DNA of 64,000 nt, from assembly GCA_009911715.1 (NCBI GenBank), contig CP047880.1, positions 1,488,001-1,552,000 on the forward strand, in the 5' to 3' direction. Below, one piece after another: positions 46,206 through 55,392 of this stretch (its first letter is position 1; each line of letters opens with the position of its first letter). The position numbers were made by a program, and so were the translations under genes. The notes under the pieces are model-generated. The model worked only from the letters and a program-made list of their open reading frames with translations. It was not told where the DNA came from and did no database searches. Origin of the DNA: Methanomassiliicoccaceae archaeon DOK (GTDB taxonomy: Archaea > Thermoplasmatota > Thermoplasmata > Methanomassiliicoccales > Methanomethylophilaceae).

Positions 46206-47434
46206 TGAGGTACTACGTCGAGACCTATGGATGCACCATGAACTTCGGCGAGGGCCGCGAGCTCTCCGAGGTCATGGCATCCCTCGGGTACGAACCGGCG
46301 GACAGCGCCGACGATGCGGACGTCGTCGTCCTCAACACATGCACAGTCGTGGAGACCACCGAGAAGCGCATGCTCTCGAGGATCTCCGAACTCAAGAGAC
46401 AGGGCAAGAGGGTCGTCGTCACGGGATGCATGGCGCAGGTCCAGCCGAAGCGCATCCGCATAAGGCTCCCGGACTCCCCCGTCGTCAGGTTCGAGGAGTA
46501 CGGCAGGTTCGGGGAGATAGTCGAAGGATGCTACGGGAGGGCGGGTTCGCCGATCCGCCTGGAGACCGGGTCCGACGCCATCCTGCCGATAGCCCAGGGG
46601 TGCCTTGGCCACTGCTCCTACTGCATCACCAAGTTCGCCAGAGGGGACCTACGCAGCTACCCCGCCGACACGCTTCTCGCAAGGTTCGACGGGTTCCTCG
46701 CCGGAGGTGCCAGGGAGATCCTGATAACGGCCCAGGACACCTCCAGCTACGGCAGGGACATCGGAACGGATCTGCCCGCTCTCGTGCGTTCGATGCTGCA
46801 AAGGGACGGGGAGTACAGGATCAGACTGGGGATGACGAACCCCGACAGCCTGTCCAGGGTCGTGGACGGCATCCTCGAGGCCATGGACGACGACAGGATG
46901 TACAGGTTCGTCCACATCCCGGTCCAGAGCGGCAGCGACTCCGTCCTGAGGGGCATGCGCAGGAAGTACACCGTCGAGGGGTTCATGGAACTGGTCGACA
47001 CCCTCCGCGCCGGATGCCCCGACATAAGCATAGCCACGGACCTCATCTGCGGATTCCCGGAGGAGACCGACGAGGACCACGAGAGGAGCGTCGGGCTCAT
47101 CAAGGAGCTCAGGGCCGACACGGTAAACATCACCAGGTTCTCAGCCCGTCCCGGGACCGATGCCGCATCCATGGAGCAGGTCCACGGCAGGATCTCGGCG
47201 GAGAGATCGGCGGAACTGACCAGAGTCAAGAACGAGACAGAGCTAGACGTCAACGCGACAATGGTCGGCAGGAGGTACCGTGCGTTGGCGACTGAGTCCG
47301 GCAAGGATGGAACCATCCTCAGGACCGGCAACTACAGACCCGTGGTGGTCAGGGACGCCGTCCCCCTTGGGACGTTCGTCGACGTCGAGGTCACGGAGAA
47401 CCGTCCGACGTATCTTCTCGGAAAACTTGTCTGA
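46205..47434 (+). CDS. tRNA-t6A37 methylthiotransferase (MtaB/CDKAL1 type)
   Basis: A radical SAM methylthiotransferase (409 aa). The N-terminal UPF0004 domain carries cluster cysteines in YVETYGCTMN, LNTCTVVETT and VTGCMAQV. The radical SAM motif CLGHCSYC lies near residue 140, and a TRAM-like domain occupies the C-terminus (GRRYRALATES ... FVDVEVTENRPTYLLG). It should convert t6A to ms2t6A at tRNA position 37. Translationally coupled to aIF2-beta. Confidence 0.93.
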   Translation: MRYYVETYGCTMNFGEGRELSEVMASLGYEPADSADDADVVVLNTCTVVETTEKRMLSRISELKRQGKRVVVTGCMAQVQPKRIRIRLPDSPVVRFEEYGRFGEIVEGCYGRAGSPIRLETGSDAILPIAQGCLGHCSYCITKFARGDLRSYPADTLLARFDGFLAGGAREILITAQDTSSYGRDIGTDLPALVRSMLQRDGEYRIRLGMTNPDSLSRVVDGILEAMDDDRMYRFVHIPVQSGSDSVLRGMRRKYTVEGFMELVDTLRAGCPDISIATDLICGFPEETDEDHERSVGLIKELRADTVNITRFSARPGTDAASMEQVHGRISAERSAELTRVKNETELDVNATMVGRRYRALATESGKDGTILRTGNYRPVVVRDAVPLGTFVDVEVTENRPTYLLGKLV

Positions 47435-47437
47435 GGT

Positions 47438-48334
47438 TCAGAAGAGGGACCTCACTATTCTGGTGGCAGCGCCCATCTTGGCACCCTCCACCGGCCTGAC
47501 GCCCTTTCCTCCCTCGATGCGGATGATGGTGTCCAGGACCTCCTGCTCGTATGCCCACTGGTTGTGGATGTGGATGTTCATGTTACGGCAGGCGAGCAGG
47601 AACAGGACCAGTGAGAACAGACCGAACGTTATCACGAAGAGCACGCCCACGATTATCCTGTGGGGCTTTCCAACGATAGGCTTCATAGACGGGAAGCTCA
47701 GGCCGACGTCGTCCATGCGGCGGGAGAACTCATCGGTGAACTCGACCTGGACCTTCTCATGCTTGTATGGGAAGCCGTATGTGGCGCCTGTCGAGAGCAG
47801 GAACTGGAGCAACAGCAGGACATAGGATATCATGCCCAGGAGATAGACCCTCTGATCCAGGGGCTCAGACAGGAGACCCAGATACACACCGAGCAGCAGG
47901 AGGAACAGAACAGAGAAGCCCCACATCACCAACGAAAGGGCCCTGAGCGGTCCCCTCCCCCTCCTGTGCATCCTTCTCGCGAGATCCTCCATCCCCGAGG
48001 TGTCGGCACCCTTCGACCGGGCGTAGCCGATGAGCGCTTCCGCCCAGATGTCGTCGCGTTTCTGATGGCGCGCAGTCCTTCCGGACAGCATGTAGAGCAT
48101 GTATCCGATCACGCAGCACTCGGTGACGAGAGCGACCAGGATTCCTGCGCTCACGCCCTCCTCGGTGAAGTTCACACCGATGTTCACATCGATTACGATC
48201 GTCACGACGGCCAGTGCCAGAAGCGCAGGCAGAGCCATGGTCAGAAGGATGATTCCTGGCTTCATCACGGTGTCGTACTCCGTGCGTCTGACCACACAGT
48301 CTGCGAACATGTCCGCGTACGCGTTGCGCTCCAT
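47438..48334 (-). CDS. multi-pass membrane protein of unknown function
   Basis: A 298-aa protein with about six hydrophobic segments (LLTMALPALLALAVVTIVI; AGILVALVTECCVIGYMLYML; LSLVMWGFSVLFLLLLGVYLG; two more pairs towards the C-terminus) and a cytosolic loop rich in Arg/Lys (MEDLARRMHRRGRGPLRAL). I start at ATG 48334 (MERNAYADMF), since the upstream frame runs through the divergent promoter. Converges on the methylthiotransferase (3-bp gap). No family recognised. Confidence 0.7.
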   Translation of the reverse strand: MERNAYADMFADCVVRRTEYDTVMKPGIILLTMALPALLALAVVTIVIDVNIGVNFTEEGVSAGILVALVTECCVIGYMLYMLSGRTARHQKRDDIWAEALIGYARSKGADTSGMEDLARRMHRRGRGPLRALSLVMWGFSVLFLLLLGVYLGLLSEPLDQRVYLLGMISYVLLLLQFLLSTGATYGFPYKHEKVQVEFTDEFSRRMDDVGLSFPSMKPIVGKPHRIIVGVLFVITFGLFSLVLFLLACRNMNIHIHNQWAYEQEVLDTIIRIEGGKGVRPVEGAKMGAATRIVRSLF

Positions 48335-48376
48335 CGGGCACGGGGATGATATATACAGTAAAAACGATGTCGCCTC

Positions 48377-48955
48377 ATGCCTGACAGCCCCGAGGACATC
48401 CTGAGGAGGATTCCGGTAGCCGGAAGCGTGATCGCGGGTGCCGAGAGGATCGGAAGGCAGATTGAAGGGCATGAGCGCCTGCCCATCCCCCTGTACATCG
48501 CGGAGCTCTTTCTCTTCCTCATCATAGCGGTGTACTTCATGCAGCTGGCCGTTCTCGGAATGGGCATAACCAGCGACTACGGGGATGTCGTCATCAGCGT
48601 GGCGACCTACATCATCGACGTGATCATGATCATAGCCACCGTGGACGCCGTCCTGGGCATATCATCCAAAAAGCCGTCATCGTGGCGCAAGGTGATGAGG
48701 GGTGCCCTGCTCCTGTTCGTGTTCTCCATAATCGGTGCAGTCCTGGGATCCGCATCGGCCACAGGACTTGTGACGCTCAGTCCGCTGTTCGTCACCGTGG
48801 TATGCATCCCGATCGCGGCGATCATGATGCTGAAGTCCGTCAGGAGATACTATGTTCCTCCGATGCTCGAGATGCCGTCCGCCGGACGCTGGCTCGGTTT
48901 CGTCCTGTTCACCCAGCTCTTCCCAGCCAGGGAATATGAGATAGACTACGGGTGA
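48377..48955 (+). CDS. four-helix membrane protein of unknown function
   Basis: A 192-aa protein: a soluble amphipathic N-terminus (PDSPEDILRRIPVAGSVIAG), four predicted helices between about residues 40 and 155, and an acidic C-terminal tail (PAREYEIDYG). Divergent from the 47438-48334 membrane protein, with TATA-like GATATATAC in the 42-bp gap. The pair may be functionally linked, but nothing identifies the role. Confidence 0.65.
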   Translation: MPDSPEDILRRIPVAGSVIAGAERIGRQIEGHERLPIPLYIAELFLFLIIAVYFMQLAVLGMGITSDYGDVVISVATYIIDVIMIIATVDAVLGISSKKPSSWRKVMRGALLLFVFSIIGAVLGSASATGLVTLSPLFVTVVCIPIAAIMMLKSVRRYYVPPMLEMPSAGRWLGFVLFTQLFPAREYEIDYG

Positions 48956-48971
48956 GCTCCGACCAAAGAGA

Positions 48972-48980
48972 ATTATAAAT
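48972..48980 (+). promoter_or_regulatory. tRNA-Gln TATA box
   Basis: ATTATAAAT lies 27 nt upstream of the tRNA-Gln 5' end, the standard archaeal spacing. Confidence 0.65.
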
Positions 48981-49002
48981 GAAACACCTGGGGGCTCTCC
49001 AT

Positions 49003-49078
49003 AGTCCCGTGGTGTAGTGGTCAATCATGCTGGCCTTTGGAGCCGGCGACTTCGGTTCGAACCCGGACGGGACTGCCA
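49003..49078 (+). tRNA. tRNA-Gln (anticodon TTG)
   Basis: Acceptor arms AGTCCCG / CGGGACT, anticodon loop CTTTGGA between CTGGC and GCCGG, T-arm TCGGTTCGAACCCGGA, CCA encoded. It converges on the flavodoxin gene, whose stop is 2 nt away. Confidence 0.95.
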
Positions 49079-49079
49079 T

Positions 49080-49553
49080 TCATCCCTTCGATTCCACGAA
49101 CATCACGATGGAATCCAGATATTTCTCGTCATAGAAGCTGCCGCCCTCCATCATCGCGTCGAATACAGCCTGGTTGTACTCGTTGAGGCCCTTCAGCTTC
49201 ATCATCGCGCTTACCCATGTGAGAACGGCCTTCTCGATGATATTCAGCTTGGATCTGTCGATCCATCCGCGAAGATAGTACACGGGAACCTTGACACCGT
49301 TCTTCTCTGCGACCCTCGGCCTGTCGAATCTTCCGACATCGTCGAGGCCGATGACACCGACGGCGATCAGGCGGGACTTGTCCAGGCCCTTCAGACCGAC
49401 GATCTCGTCGTTGCGCAGCCATCCCATGAAGATGATCGCCCCGGATTCTGGTTCCTTTCCGAGCGGATACGCTTCAAGCCCTGTCTTCGATGAAAGTGAC
49501 AGGGCGTACTTCTCGGTAGAACCGGATTTTGAAGAATAGACGATGACTGTCAT
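49080..49553 (-). CDS. flavodoxin-domain protein
   Basis: A 157-aa single-domain flavodoxin-like protein. The FMN phosphate loop is SSKSGSTEKYA (residues 6-16). It has the overall pattern of the protoporphyrinogen-oxidase/HemG-like flavodoxins (FMGWLRNDEIVGLKGLDK; VYYLRGWIDRSKLN). A cytosolic redox role is likely; the partner is unknown. Start ATG 49553 (MTVIVYSSK); the frame upstream runs into the 16S trailer. Confidence 0.82.
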   Translation of the reverse strand: MTVIVYSSKSGSTEKYALSLSSKTGLEAYPLGKEPESGAIIFMGWLRNDEIVGLKGLDKSRLIAVGVIGLDDVGRFDRPRVAEKNGVKVPVYYLRGWIDRSKLNIIEKAVLTWVSAMMKLKGLNEYNQAVFDAMMEGGSFYDEKYLDSIVMFVESKG

Positions 49554-49591
49554 GGTGAACAACAGATAATCGAAGTGGAATAAAAGGAAGT

Positions 49592-49628
49592 GACGTTCGA
49601 TGCTACGTTTAGTGCATGGTAAGCTGCC
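49592..49628 (-). other. 16S processing stem, 3' arm
   Basis: GACGTTCGATGCTACG (49592-49607) is the exact complement of 51304-51319. CATGGTAAGCTGCC (49615-49628) pairs with 51231-51244 with one G-U pair. Together they form the stem enclosing the 16S precursor. A hairpin with arms GGAAACTC / GAGTTTCC follows at about 49642-49665. Confidence 0.8.
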
Positions 49629-49694
49629 AAGGAATTGCCGGGAAACTCGCTCGGAGTTTCCTTGCAATATGTACTCGAAAGTACGGTGTGTTGA

Positions 49695-49716
49695 GGGTGG
49701 GGTTTGAACCCCACCC
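49695..49716. repeat. 8-bp hairpin in the 16S trailer
   Basis: GGGTGGGG (49695-49702) and CCCCACCC (49709-49716) flank a 6-nt loop, 4 nt outside the mature 16S 3' end. On the minus strand it resembles an isolated T-arm, but no rest of a tRNA is present. Confidence 0.55.
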
Positions 49717-49720
49717 TGCG

Positions 49721-51190
<1,470 letters not shown>

Positions 51191-51230
51191 CAAATCTTTG
51201 ACTTTTCGTCTCTGATGGATGAAAGAAACT

Positions 51231-51319
51231 GGCAGTTTACCATGTTTCACCGCTGTCCCGCTAAACGGCACACTCAATCGAATGATCCGTCTAACGGAAC
51301 ATTCGTAGCATCGAACGTC
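51231..51319 (-). other. 16S processing stem, 5' arm
   Basis: Inner arm GGCAGTTTACCATG (51231-51244) and outer arm CGTAGCATCGAACGTC (51304-51319), partners of 49615-49628 and 49592-49607. The 59 nt between them on this side form a side loop. Confidence 0.8.
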
Positions 51320-51389
51320 AGAATTCATGAGTGCACTCCCTCGCAGGGAGGAGATCATGATTCTCCATCTTCGCAAGCCGCCTTGGCGA

Positions 51390-51426
51390 CCCGCGCATTC
51401 CCGTGTATATCGAAGAGGTATATAAG
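51390..51426 (-). promoter_or_regulatory. 16S promoter P3 (proximal)
   Basis: Minus-strand CTTATATA (51419-51426), followed 27 nt later by GGGAATGCGCGG. The surrounding 60 bp are an almost exact repeat of P2, 123 bp upstream. Confidence 0.75.
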
Positions 51427-51510
51427 CCTTGTGTTTCAGGCTCTTCCTCGCCGACATACAGGTCGTCGTGACTTGGATCGGTGGTTTCTCACCAGGTGAG
51501 TCACCCCGCC

Positions 51511-51549
51511 GCATCGCGCATTCCCCTGTATATCGCAGAGGTATATAAG
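51511..51549 (-). promoter_or_regulatory. 16S promoter P2
   Basis: Minus-strand CTTATATA (51542-51549) and GGGGAATGCGCGATGC (51511-51526) at the expected start distance. It shares the TATATAAGCCTTGTGTTTCAGG block with P3. Confidence 0.75.
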
Positions 51550-51630
51550 CCTTGTGTTTCAGGCCCTTCCTCGTCGATACACGACTTGCGACTTGTCCAG
51601 TAGAAGCCCACTGGAGTGGGTCTCTCCGAC

Positions 51631-51670
51631 GCATCGCACAATACCCTTGACACACAACCTCTATTTAAAG
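51631..51670 (-). promoter_or_regulatory. 16S promoter P1 (distal)
   Basis: Minus-strand CTTTAAATA (51662-51670) with TGTGCGATGC (51631-51640) about 28 nt downstream. It is the same arrangement as distal 23S promoter P1 at 17001. Confidence 0.65.
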
Positions 51671-51761
51671 TTTTCCTATATTGGAAGAATTTGAATGATT
51701 ATTTAAGTTGTTTAATGTATAATATAATACATCATTCTCGGATTCGTTTGCGGACGTAAGC

Positions 51762-51787
51762 GGCGGAGTCCCGGAACGGGAGCCGCC
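51762..51787. repeat. GC-rich hairpin in AT-rich spacer
   Basis: GGCGG-TCCCG paired with CGGGA-CCGCC around a GAA loop, with a small internal bulge. It lies 77 nt past the stop of the UPF0158-like gene and could be its terminator. The surrounding 51671-51863 is AT-rich and has no credible gene. Confidence 0.5.
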
Positions 51788-51863
51788 GCCACCCGCGGAC
51801 TGTTTTCCCTTGATTATTGATAGGTTAATATTACCTATAATAGAGGAGGGGATCCCGGCCGGA

Positions 51864-52271
51864 TCACTCCGAAATCGGGACGCCATTCGCCTCGCACCAT
51901 GCACGCGCCTCGGACTCCAGGAAATCCTGGCGGAAGCTCTTCCACACATCGAGGATCCCCGAATCCTCGACCACGTTCCTGAAACGTCTCATACCTCCGG
52001 CTGAAACCGCCTCAGTAAGCCTGTCCTTCAGATCGCCTTCGGGCTGCGAGACTGCGAACGCTTGCATGGCGGCGTAACCGATGTTCTCGACAGGATCGAC
52101 CATCACGAACTTCGCACCCCCGTCCGACTCGACCCTCTTGAGCAGACTCCTCTGCGCGGGGAGGAACGCGTCGATGATGCACACCACCTCGTCTTCCTTT
52201 CTGTCGTAGTAGAACCGGACCGTGCTATTGCTGGAATCCAGGACCTTTGCGACATCGCTTAACTTGACCAT
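51864..52271 (-). CDS. UPF0158-like protein
   Basis: A 135-aa soluble protein resembling the UPF0158 family: an N-terminal segment KVLDSSNSTVRFYYDRKEDEVV, a central FVMVDPVENIGYAAMQAFA and the C-terminal VWKSFRQDF ... ARAWCEANGV. Function unknown. Its upstream side borders the tRNA-Ser gene that hosts the integrated element; it belongs to the chromosome, not the element. Confidence 0.7.
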   Translation of the reverse strand: MVKLSDVAKVLDSSNSTVRFYYDRKEDEVVCIIDAFLPAQRSLLKRVESDGGAKFVMVDPVENIGYAAMQAFAVSQPEGDLKDRLTEAVSAGGMRRFRNVVEDSGILDVWKSFRQDFLESEARAWCEANGVPISE

Positions 52272-52379
52272 GGACCCCGGAACCGACTGTCAGGGTTAAT
52301 ATTTGTACGGAACTCGTCGACGTGGCAAACCGTTCAGGCAAAGTTTTAAAGAGAATGCACGCTTCCCGCGTACGTAACT

Positions 52380-52467
52380 GTGGAGATGGCCCAGCCTGGT
52401 AAGGCGTAGGACTGCTAATCCTATGTCCCAAAAGGACCCGGGGGTTCGAATCCCCCTCTCCACGCCA
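52380..52467 (+). tRNA. tRNA-Ser (anticodon GCT), integration site
   Basis: A class II tRNA with acceptor GTGGAGA / TCTCCAC, anticodon loop CTGCTAA between TAGGA and TCCTA, long variable arm, T-arm GGGGGTTCGAATCCCCC and encoded CCA. A TATA-like GTTTTAAAG is about 30 nt upstream. The last 15 nt (52453-52467) recur at 59065-59079, so this gene is the attachment site of the element to its right. Confidence 0.96.
52453..52467 (+). repeat. attL (tRNA-Ser 3' end)
   Basis: CCCCTCTCCACGCCA, the tRNA 3' terminus including CCA; identical to 59065-59079. Confidence 0.88.
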
Positions 52468-52558
52468 ATTCGCCATCTGGCTGTGAATTCAATTTTTTCG
52501 AGCCGGAATTTTCCAAGCTGATTTTTTCCGAAAATTACGACGATCGTCGGAGGTACTC

Positions 52559-53758
52559 ATGACCTCCGTCGGCTACCTCTCGCAGCCGACACTGGAGGGG
52601 TTCGGACCTCCGCCGGAGGACGATTCCCGTCCGGAGACCTGCTGGCGCACGAACTCCGACGGCGGATGGGTCGATTCGCATTGGCTCTACGAGGCCCTGA
52701 TCGGAGGCGACGTCTTCCTCGCCGACGACTGGCTGCAGGAGACCTTCCTCGACTACATCGAGAAGCAGGTCCGCATCGAGTTCTACAACTACGATACCCA
52801 CGAGTTCTTCTATGCTCCGGTCGCCAAGCGCGGGAACCTGTACTACGCGATGAAGAAGGGCGCGGTCCGCGACGAGATCTCCGAGGCCATGTCCGGCATC
52901 GCATTCGACGAACCCGTCCCGGGATTCAGAAACCTAAGGAGGACCAGACTTCTCTTCGTGACGTTGACCTTCGACCCGAGGAAGTTCACGGCCGAGAGGG
53001 CCTGGGCGGCTTTGAAGTCCACCCGCCCCGAGGGCATGGACAACATCTATAACGTGATCAACGGGTTCACGGCCAACATCTCGAAGATCTTCGGGACCAA
53101 CGGGAAGCTCGTGTCGAAGGAGGCACAGGCCAACGGCTATCCTGCACCGCATCTCCTGATCGTCCTTGACGAGCCCGTCCTCGTCCGCAGGAAGAAGGTC
53201 AGGGGAGACATAGTCAAGTGGTACATCGAGGATCCGGCGATTCTGAGACGTCTCGGGAAGGACGACGAGTCCAGGAGACTTGTCAGGTCGGATTACAGGG
53301 CGGCGATAGACTCCAACCCCGTCTGGAAGCACGGGTTCTTCGACATCGAGGGCGTGGTCTCCGACCAGAAGTTCAACGGCAGGAAGAACGTCTGCGCATA
53401 CCTGTTCAAGTACATGTCCAAGTGCCTCACCAGGGACCACTGCCACTCCACCTCGTCCCTGAGGACCATCAAGGACTGCAAGGACCACAACCTCCTGGTG
53501 GCCCTCCACACCCACATGTGCAACAAGTGCTTCAGGAACAGGGACATCACCTACGGGAAGGGGTTCAGGGATAGGATCGGGCTACTGCGCGAGAAGCGGG
53601 AAGAGACCGAAAGTGAACCGTCGCCCTGGACCTACCTCGGCATGGTCGATGAATCCATCGTCCTCGAACACGTTCGTCATCACAGGAACGGAACTGTCAC
53701 CGAAGACTCACACGACATTGGACAGAACGGTCATGGTTCAGACCGGTTCACAGATTGA
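52559..53758 (+). CDS. rep: HUH-family rolling-circle replication initiator-like protein
   Basis: A 399-aa protein with the three motifs of HUH endonucleases in order: motif I LLFVTLTFDP (131-140), a motif II-like PAPHLLIVLDEP (195-206) in which only one histidine is evident, and motif III AYLFKYMSK (280-288) with the candidate catalytic tyrosines. A Cys/His-rich segment (CKDHNLLVALHTHMCNKC, 307-324) follows and may bind zinc. Start ATG 52559 with GGAGGT upstream. It would nick the element's replication origin. First gene of the element, 91 bp from tRNA-Ser. Confidence 0.75.
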   Translation: MTSVGYLSQPTLEGFGPPPEDDSRPETCWRTNSDGGWVDSHWLYEALIGGDVFLADDWLQETFLDYIEKQVRIEFYNYDTHEFFYAPVAKRGNLYYAMKKGAVRDEISEAMSGIAFDEPVPGFRNLRRTRLLFVTLTFDPRKFTAERAWAALKSTRPEGMDNIYNVINGFTANISKIFGTNGKLVSKEAQANGYPAPHLLIVLDEPVLVRRKKVRGDIVKWYIEDPAILRRLGKDDESRRLVRSDYRAAIDSNPVWKHGFFDIEGVVSDQKFNGRKNVCAYLFKYMSKCLTRDHCHSTSSLRTIKDCKDHNLLVALHTHMCNKCFRNRDITYGKGFRDRIGLLREKREETESEPSPWTYLGMVDESIVLEHVRHHRNGTVTEDSHDIGQNGHGSDRFTD

Positions 53759-54113
53759 TGAGGATCAGAGTCAGAATCCCCAACTCCAACAGAAGGAAGA
53801 AGATACTTACCCCGATTGTCGTTCTGTGCATGAACATCTCACTGGATTTGCCGTCCCCGTACGTCTCCCCTTTCACGACTCTCGTGACGCCCATGCAAGC
53901 CAGACATATGATTGTAAAAAGCGTGGGTGCGATGATGAGTTCGAATTTCGAACCCCAACGGTTGGGTTCTGTTGAATCGAAGCCCCAGTGTGCAGGAATC
54001 GTATCCGGCAAGAAGATGATGGCCACAATCACCACCGCCCATAAGATCACCAGTATCACGAAAGATGCACGGTTCTCGCGGTAGACCTCAACCATCATGC
54101 AGGATGAATCCAA
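53748..54113 (-). CDS. DUF1648/SdpI-like membrane protein
   Basis: A 121-aa protein with three predicted helices. The DUF1648 signature IPAHWGFDSTEPNRWGSK lies near residues 39-56. Full-length SdpI proteins (toxin immunity) are longer; this single-domain form has unknown function. In-frame alternative starts are at the two methionines of MMVEV. It overlaps the rep stop by 11 nt on the opposite strand. The gap 54114-54381 holds only the double hairpin and an AT-rich promoter region. Confidence 0.75.
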   Translation of the reverse strand: MDSSCMMVEVYRENRASFVILVILWAVVIVAIIFLPDTIPAHWGFDSTEPNRWGSKFELIIAPTLFTIICLACMGVTRVVKGETYGDGKSSEMFMHRTTIGVSIFFLLLELGILTLILINL

Positions 54114-54231
54114 AACAGACCTTATCTTTGTTTCTTTGTTTTATCAAGACAGGCTTGAGATGTTCTCCGAATCTCTCTGCACTTCCAACCATGCTCTGTC
54201 CCAATCACCGCGTCAGCGGTGACAGCGTCGG

Positions 54232-54313
54232 ACGGTCGCCGCCCGTCCCGCCTTTGGCGGAGGGCGCGACCGTACGGCGCTCGGGAGCCGCGAAGCGGCG
54301 ACCGACCCGAGCG
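54232..54313. repeat. double GC-rich hairpin at the left edge of the AT-rich cassette
   Basis: Two nested stem-loops in tandem. The first pairs ACGGTCG (54232-54238) with CGACCGT (54267-54273) and contains CGCCC/GGGCG and CCGCC-TTT-GGCGG. The second pairs CGCTCGGG (54278-54285) with CCCGAGCG (54306-54313) and contains GCCGC-GAA-GCGGC. It lies exactly where composition drops from GC-rich to AT-rich. Confidence 0.7.
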
Positions 54314-54381
54314 TAGCGAGGGTCAGACTTGATAGAGAATACATCAGTTAAAACTATTATTTTGAACTGGTATGTCTGAAT

Positions 54382-55392
54382 ATGCGTAATGCAACACCAA
54401 CTCAGACTGGCTTTCATTTCCAGGATTGTGCTGGTGTTGTTTTGTTTTTTGACTATATCAAAGATGTCGATTCATTGAGAATTGAAGGATCAGAGGAGGA
54501 CATTGCACTCTTCCTTGATGACGGAAGCAAAATCCTCTCTCAAGCTAAATATTGTGATCTTGACCTTCAATCAAAATACGCGATCCGTGATTTGAAAAAG
54601 GCTCTGTCCACCCTGTCTGAATCCGACTCTACCGACTGTCGCAGGTTGATTTATGCCACAAATATTATATTTCCATTGGGTGAAAAATCTGTTATCAATT
54701 TTGGTTCACAAGACAGAACCATACACTATTCAGAGTTAACCGAAGATGGAAAAAATTACATCGATGAAATAATTGAAAATAATAAGCTGTCATTAAATCC
54801 AGAGAAATTGTCTTTCAGGATAATCAGTTTCTATGGCATAGATTCGCGTTCTCGTTATGAAGTGATGTACCGTAGTTTGAATCGCTTTTTGTCTAAACTT
54901 GGCAATAATCGTATTTTTGATGATGAAAAAATCCTATCGTTGATTCTCAGCATTATTGTGAATAATAAAACTGAACGGGACCTATCCGTAACTATAAGCA
55001 AGAACGACATAGTTTGGATTGTTGTTGAACAAGTTTTATCGGATATCTGCAGCGAGTTGGATACATTAGATGAAGCAACTCGGTTTGAAGTTGAAAGCAT
55101 GTATCATGAAATAATTTCAATTCATCAAGAACGTATTGATTTTGCTTCAAGAGTGCATTATGACTTTGCGAAATGGAGACGTGATCTGCCAAGAACTGAT
55201 GAAACAATACGTCAATTCATAACGCTTCAGTGGAATCAATATGCAGATGAATTTGACAATTGCGGCATAGATCCAGAAATAAAAACAACGCTCATATCGA
55301 TAATTCTATCCAAAATACTGGGACTTAGATATCTTTTGCCTAAAATCAAGGAGGCATCTGGAATTGTTGATAAAAGAGATACATCTTATTGA
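54382..55392 (+). CDS. Cap4/DUF4297-like nuclease (putative defence effector)
   Basis: A 336-aa protein. The first 60 residues match the DUF4297/Cap4 endonuclease pattern: GFHFQDCAGVVLFFDYI, then acidic residues in IEGSEEDI (E35, D40), then SQAK (Q54, K56), i.e. a PD-(D/E)xK active site. Residues 70-330 are helical and unassigned. The gene is strikingly AT-rich beside its neighbours. It overlaps the downstream ATPase by 29 nt, so the two are translated together. Known Cap4-type nucleases cut double-stranded DNA when a partner senses infection or plasmids; that role here is inference. Confidence 0.7.
   Translation: MRNATPTQTGFHFQDCAGVVLFFDYIKDVDSLRIEGSEEDIALFLDDGSKILSQAKYCDLDLQSKYAIRDLKKALSTLSESDSTDCRRLIYATNIIFPLGEKSVINFGSQDRTIHYSELTEDGKNYIDEIIENNKLSLNPEKLSFRIISFYGIDSRSRYEVMYRSLNRFLSKLGNNRIFDDEKILSLILSIIVNNKTERDLSVTISKNDIVWIVVEQVLSDICSELDTLDEATRFEVESMYHEIISIHQERIDFASRVHYDFAKWRRDLPRTDETIRQFITLQWNQYADEFDNCGIDPEIKTTLISIILSKILGLRYLLPKIKEASGIVDKRDTSY

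Noticed and set aside
49695-49716. Isolated tRNA T-arm-like hairpin beside 16S
   Set aside because: No acceptor, D or anticodon arm accompanies it; kept only as a hairpin.
51395-51578. Short-spaced repeats that might suggest a CRISPR array
   Set aside because: Only two near-identical units, each centred on a TATA box with a start motif; they are tandem rRNA promoters. No CRISPR array or cas gene was seen in the window.
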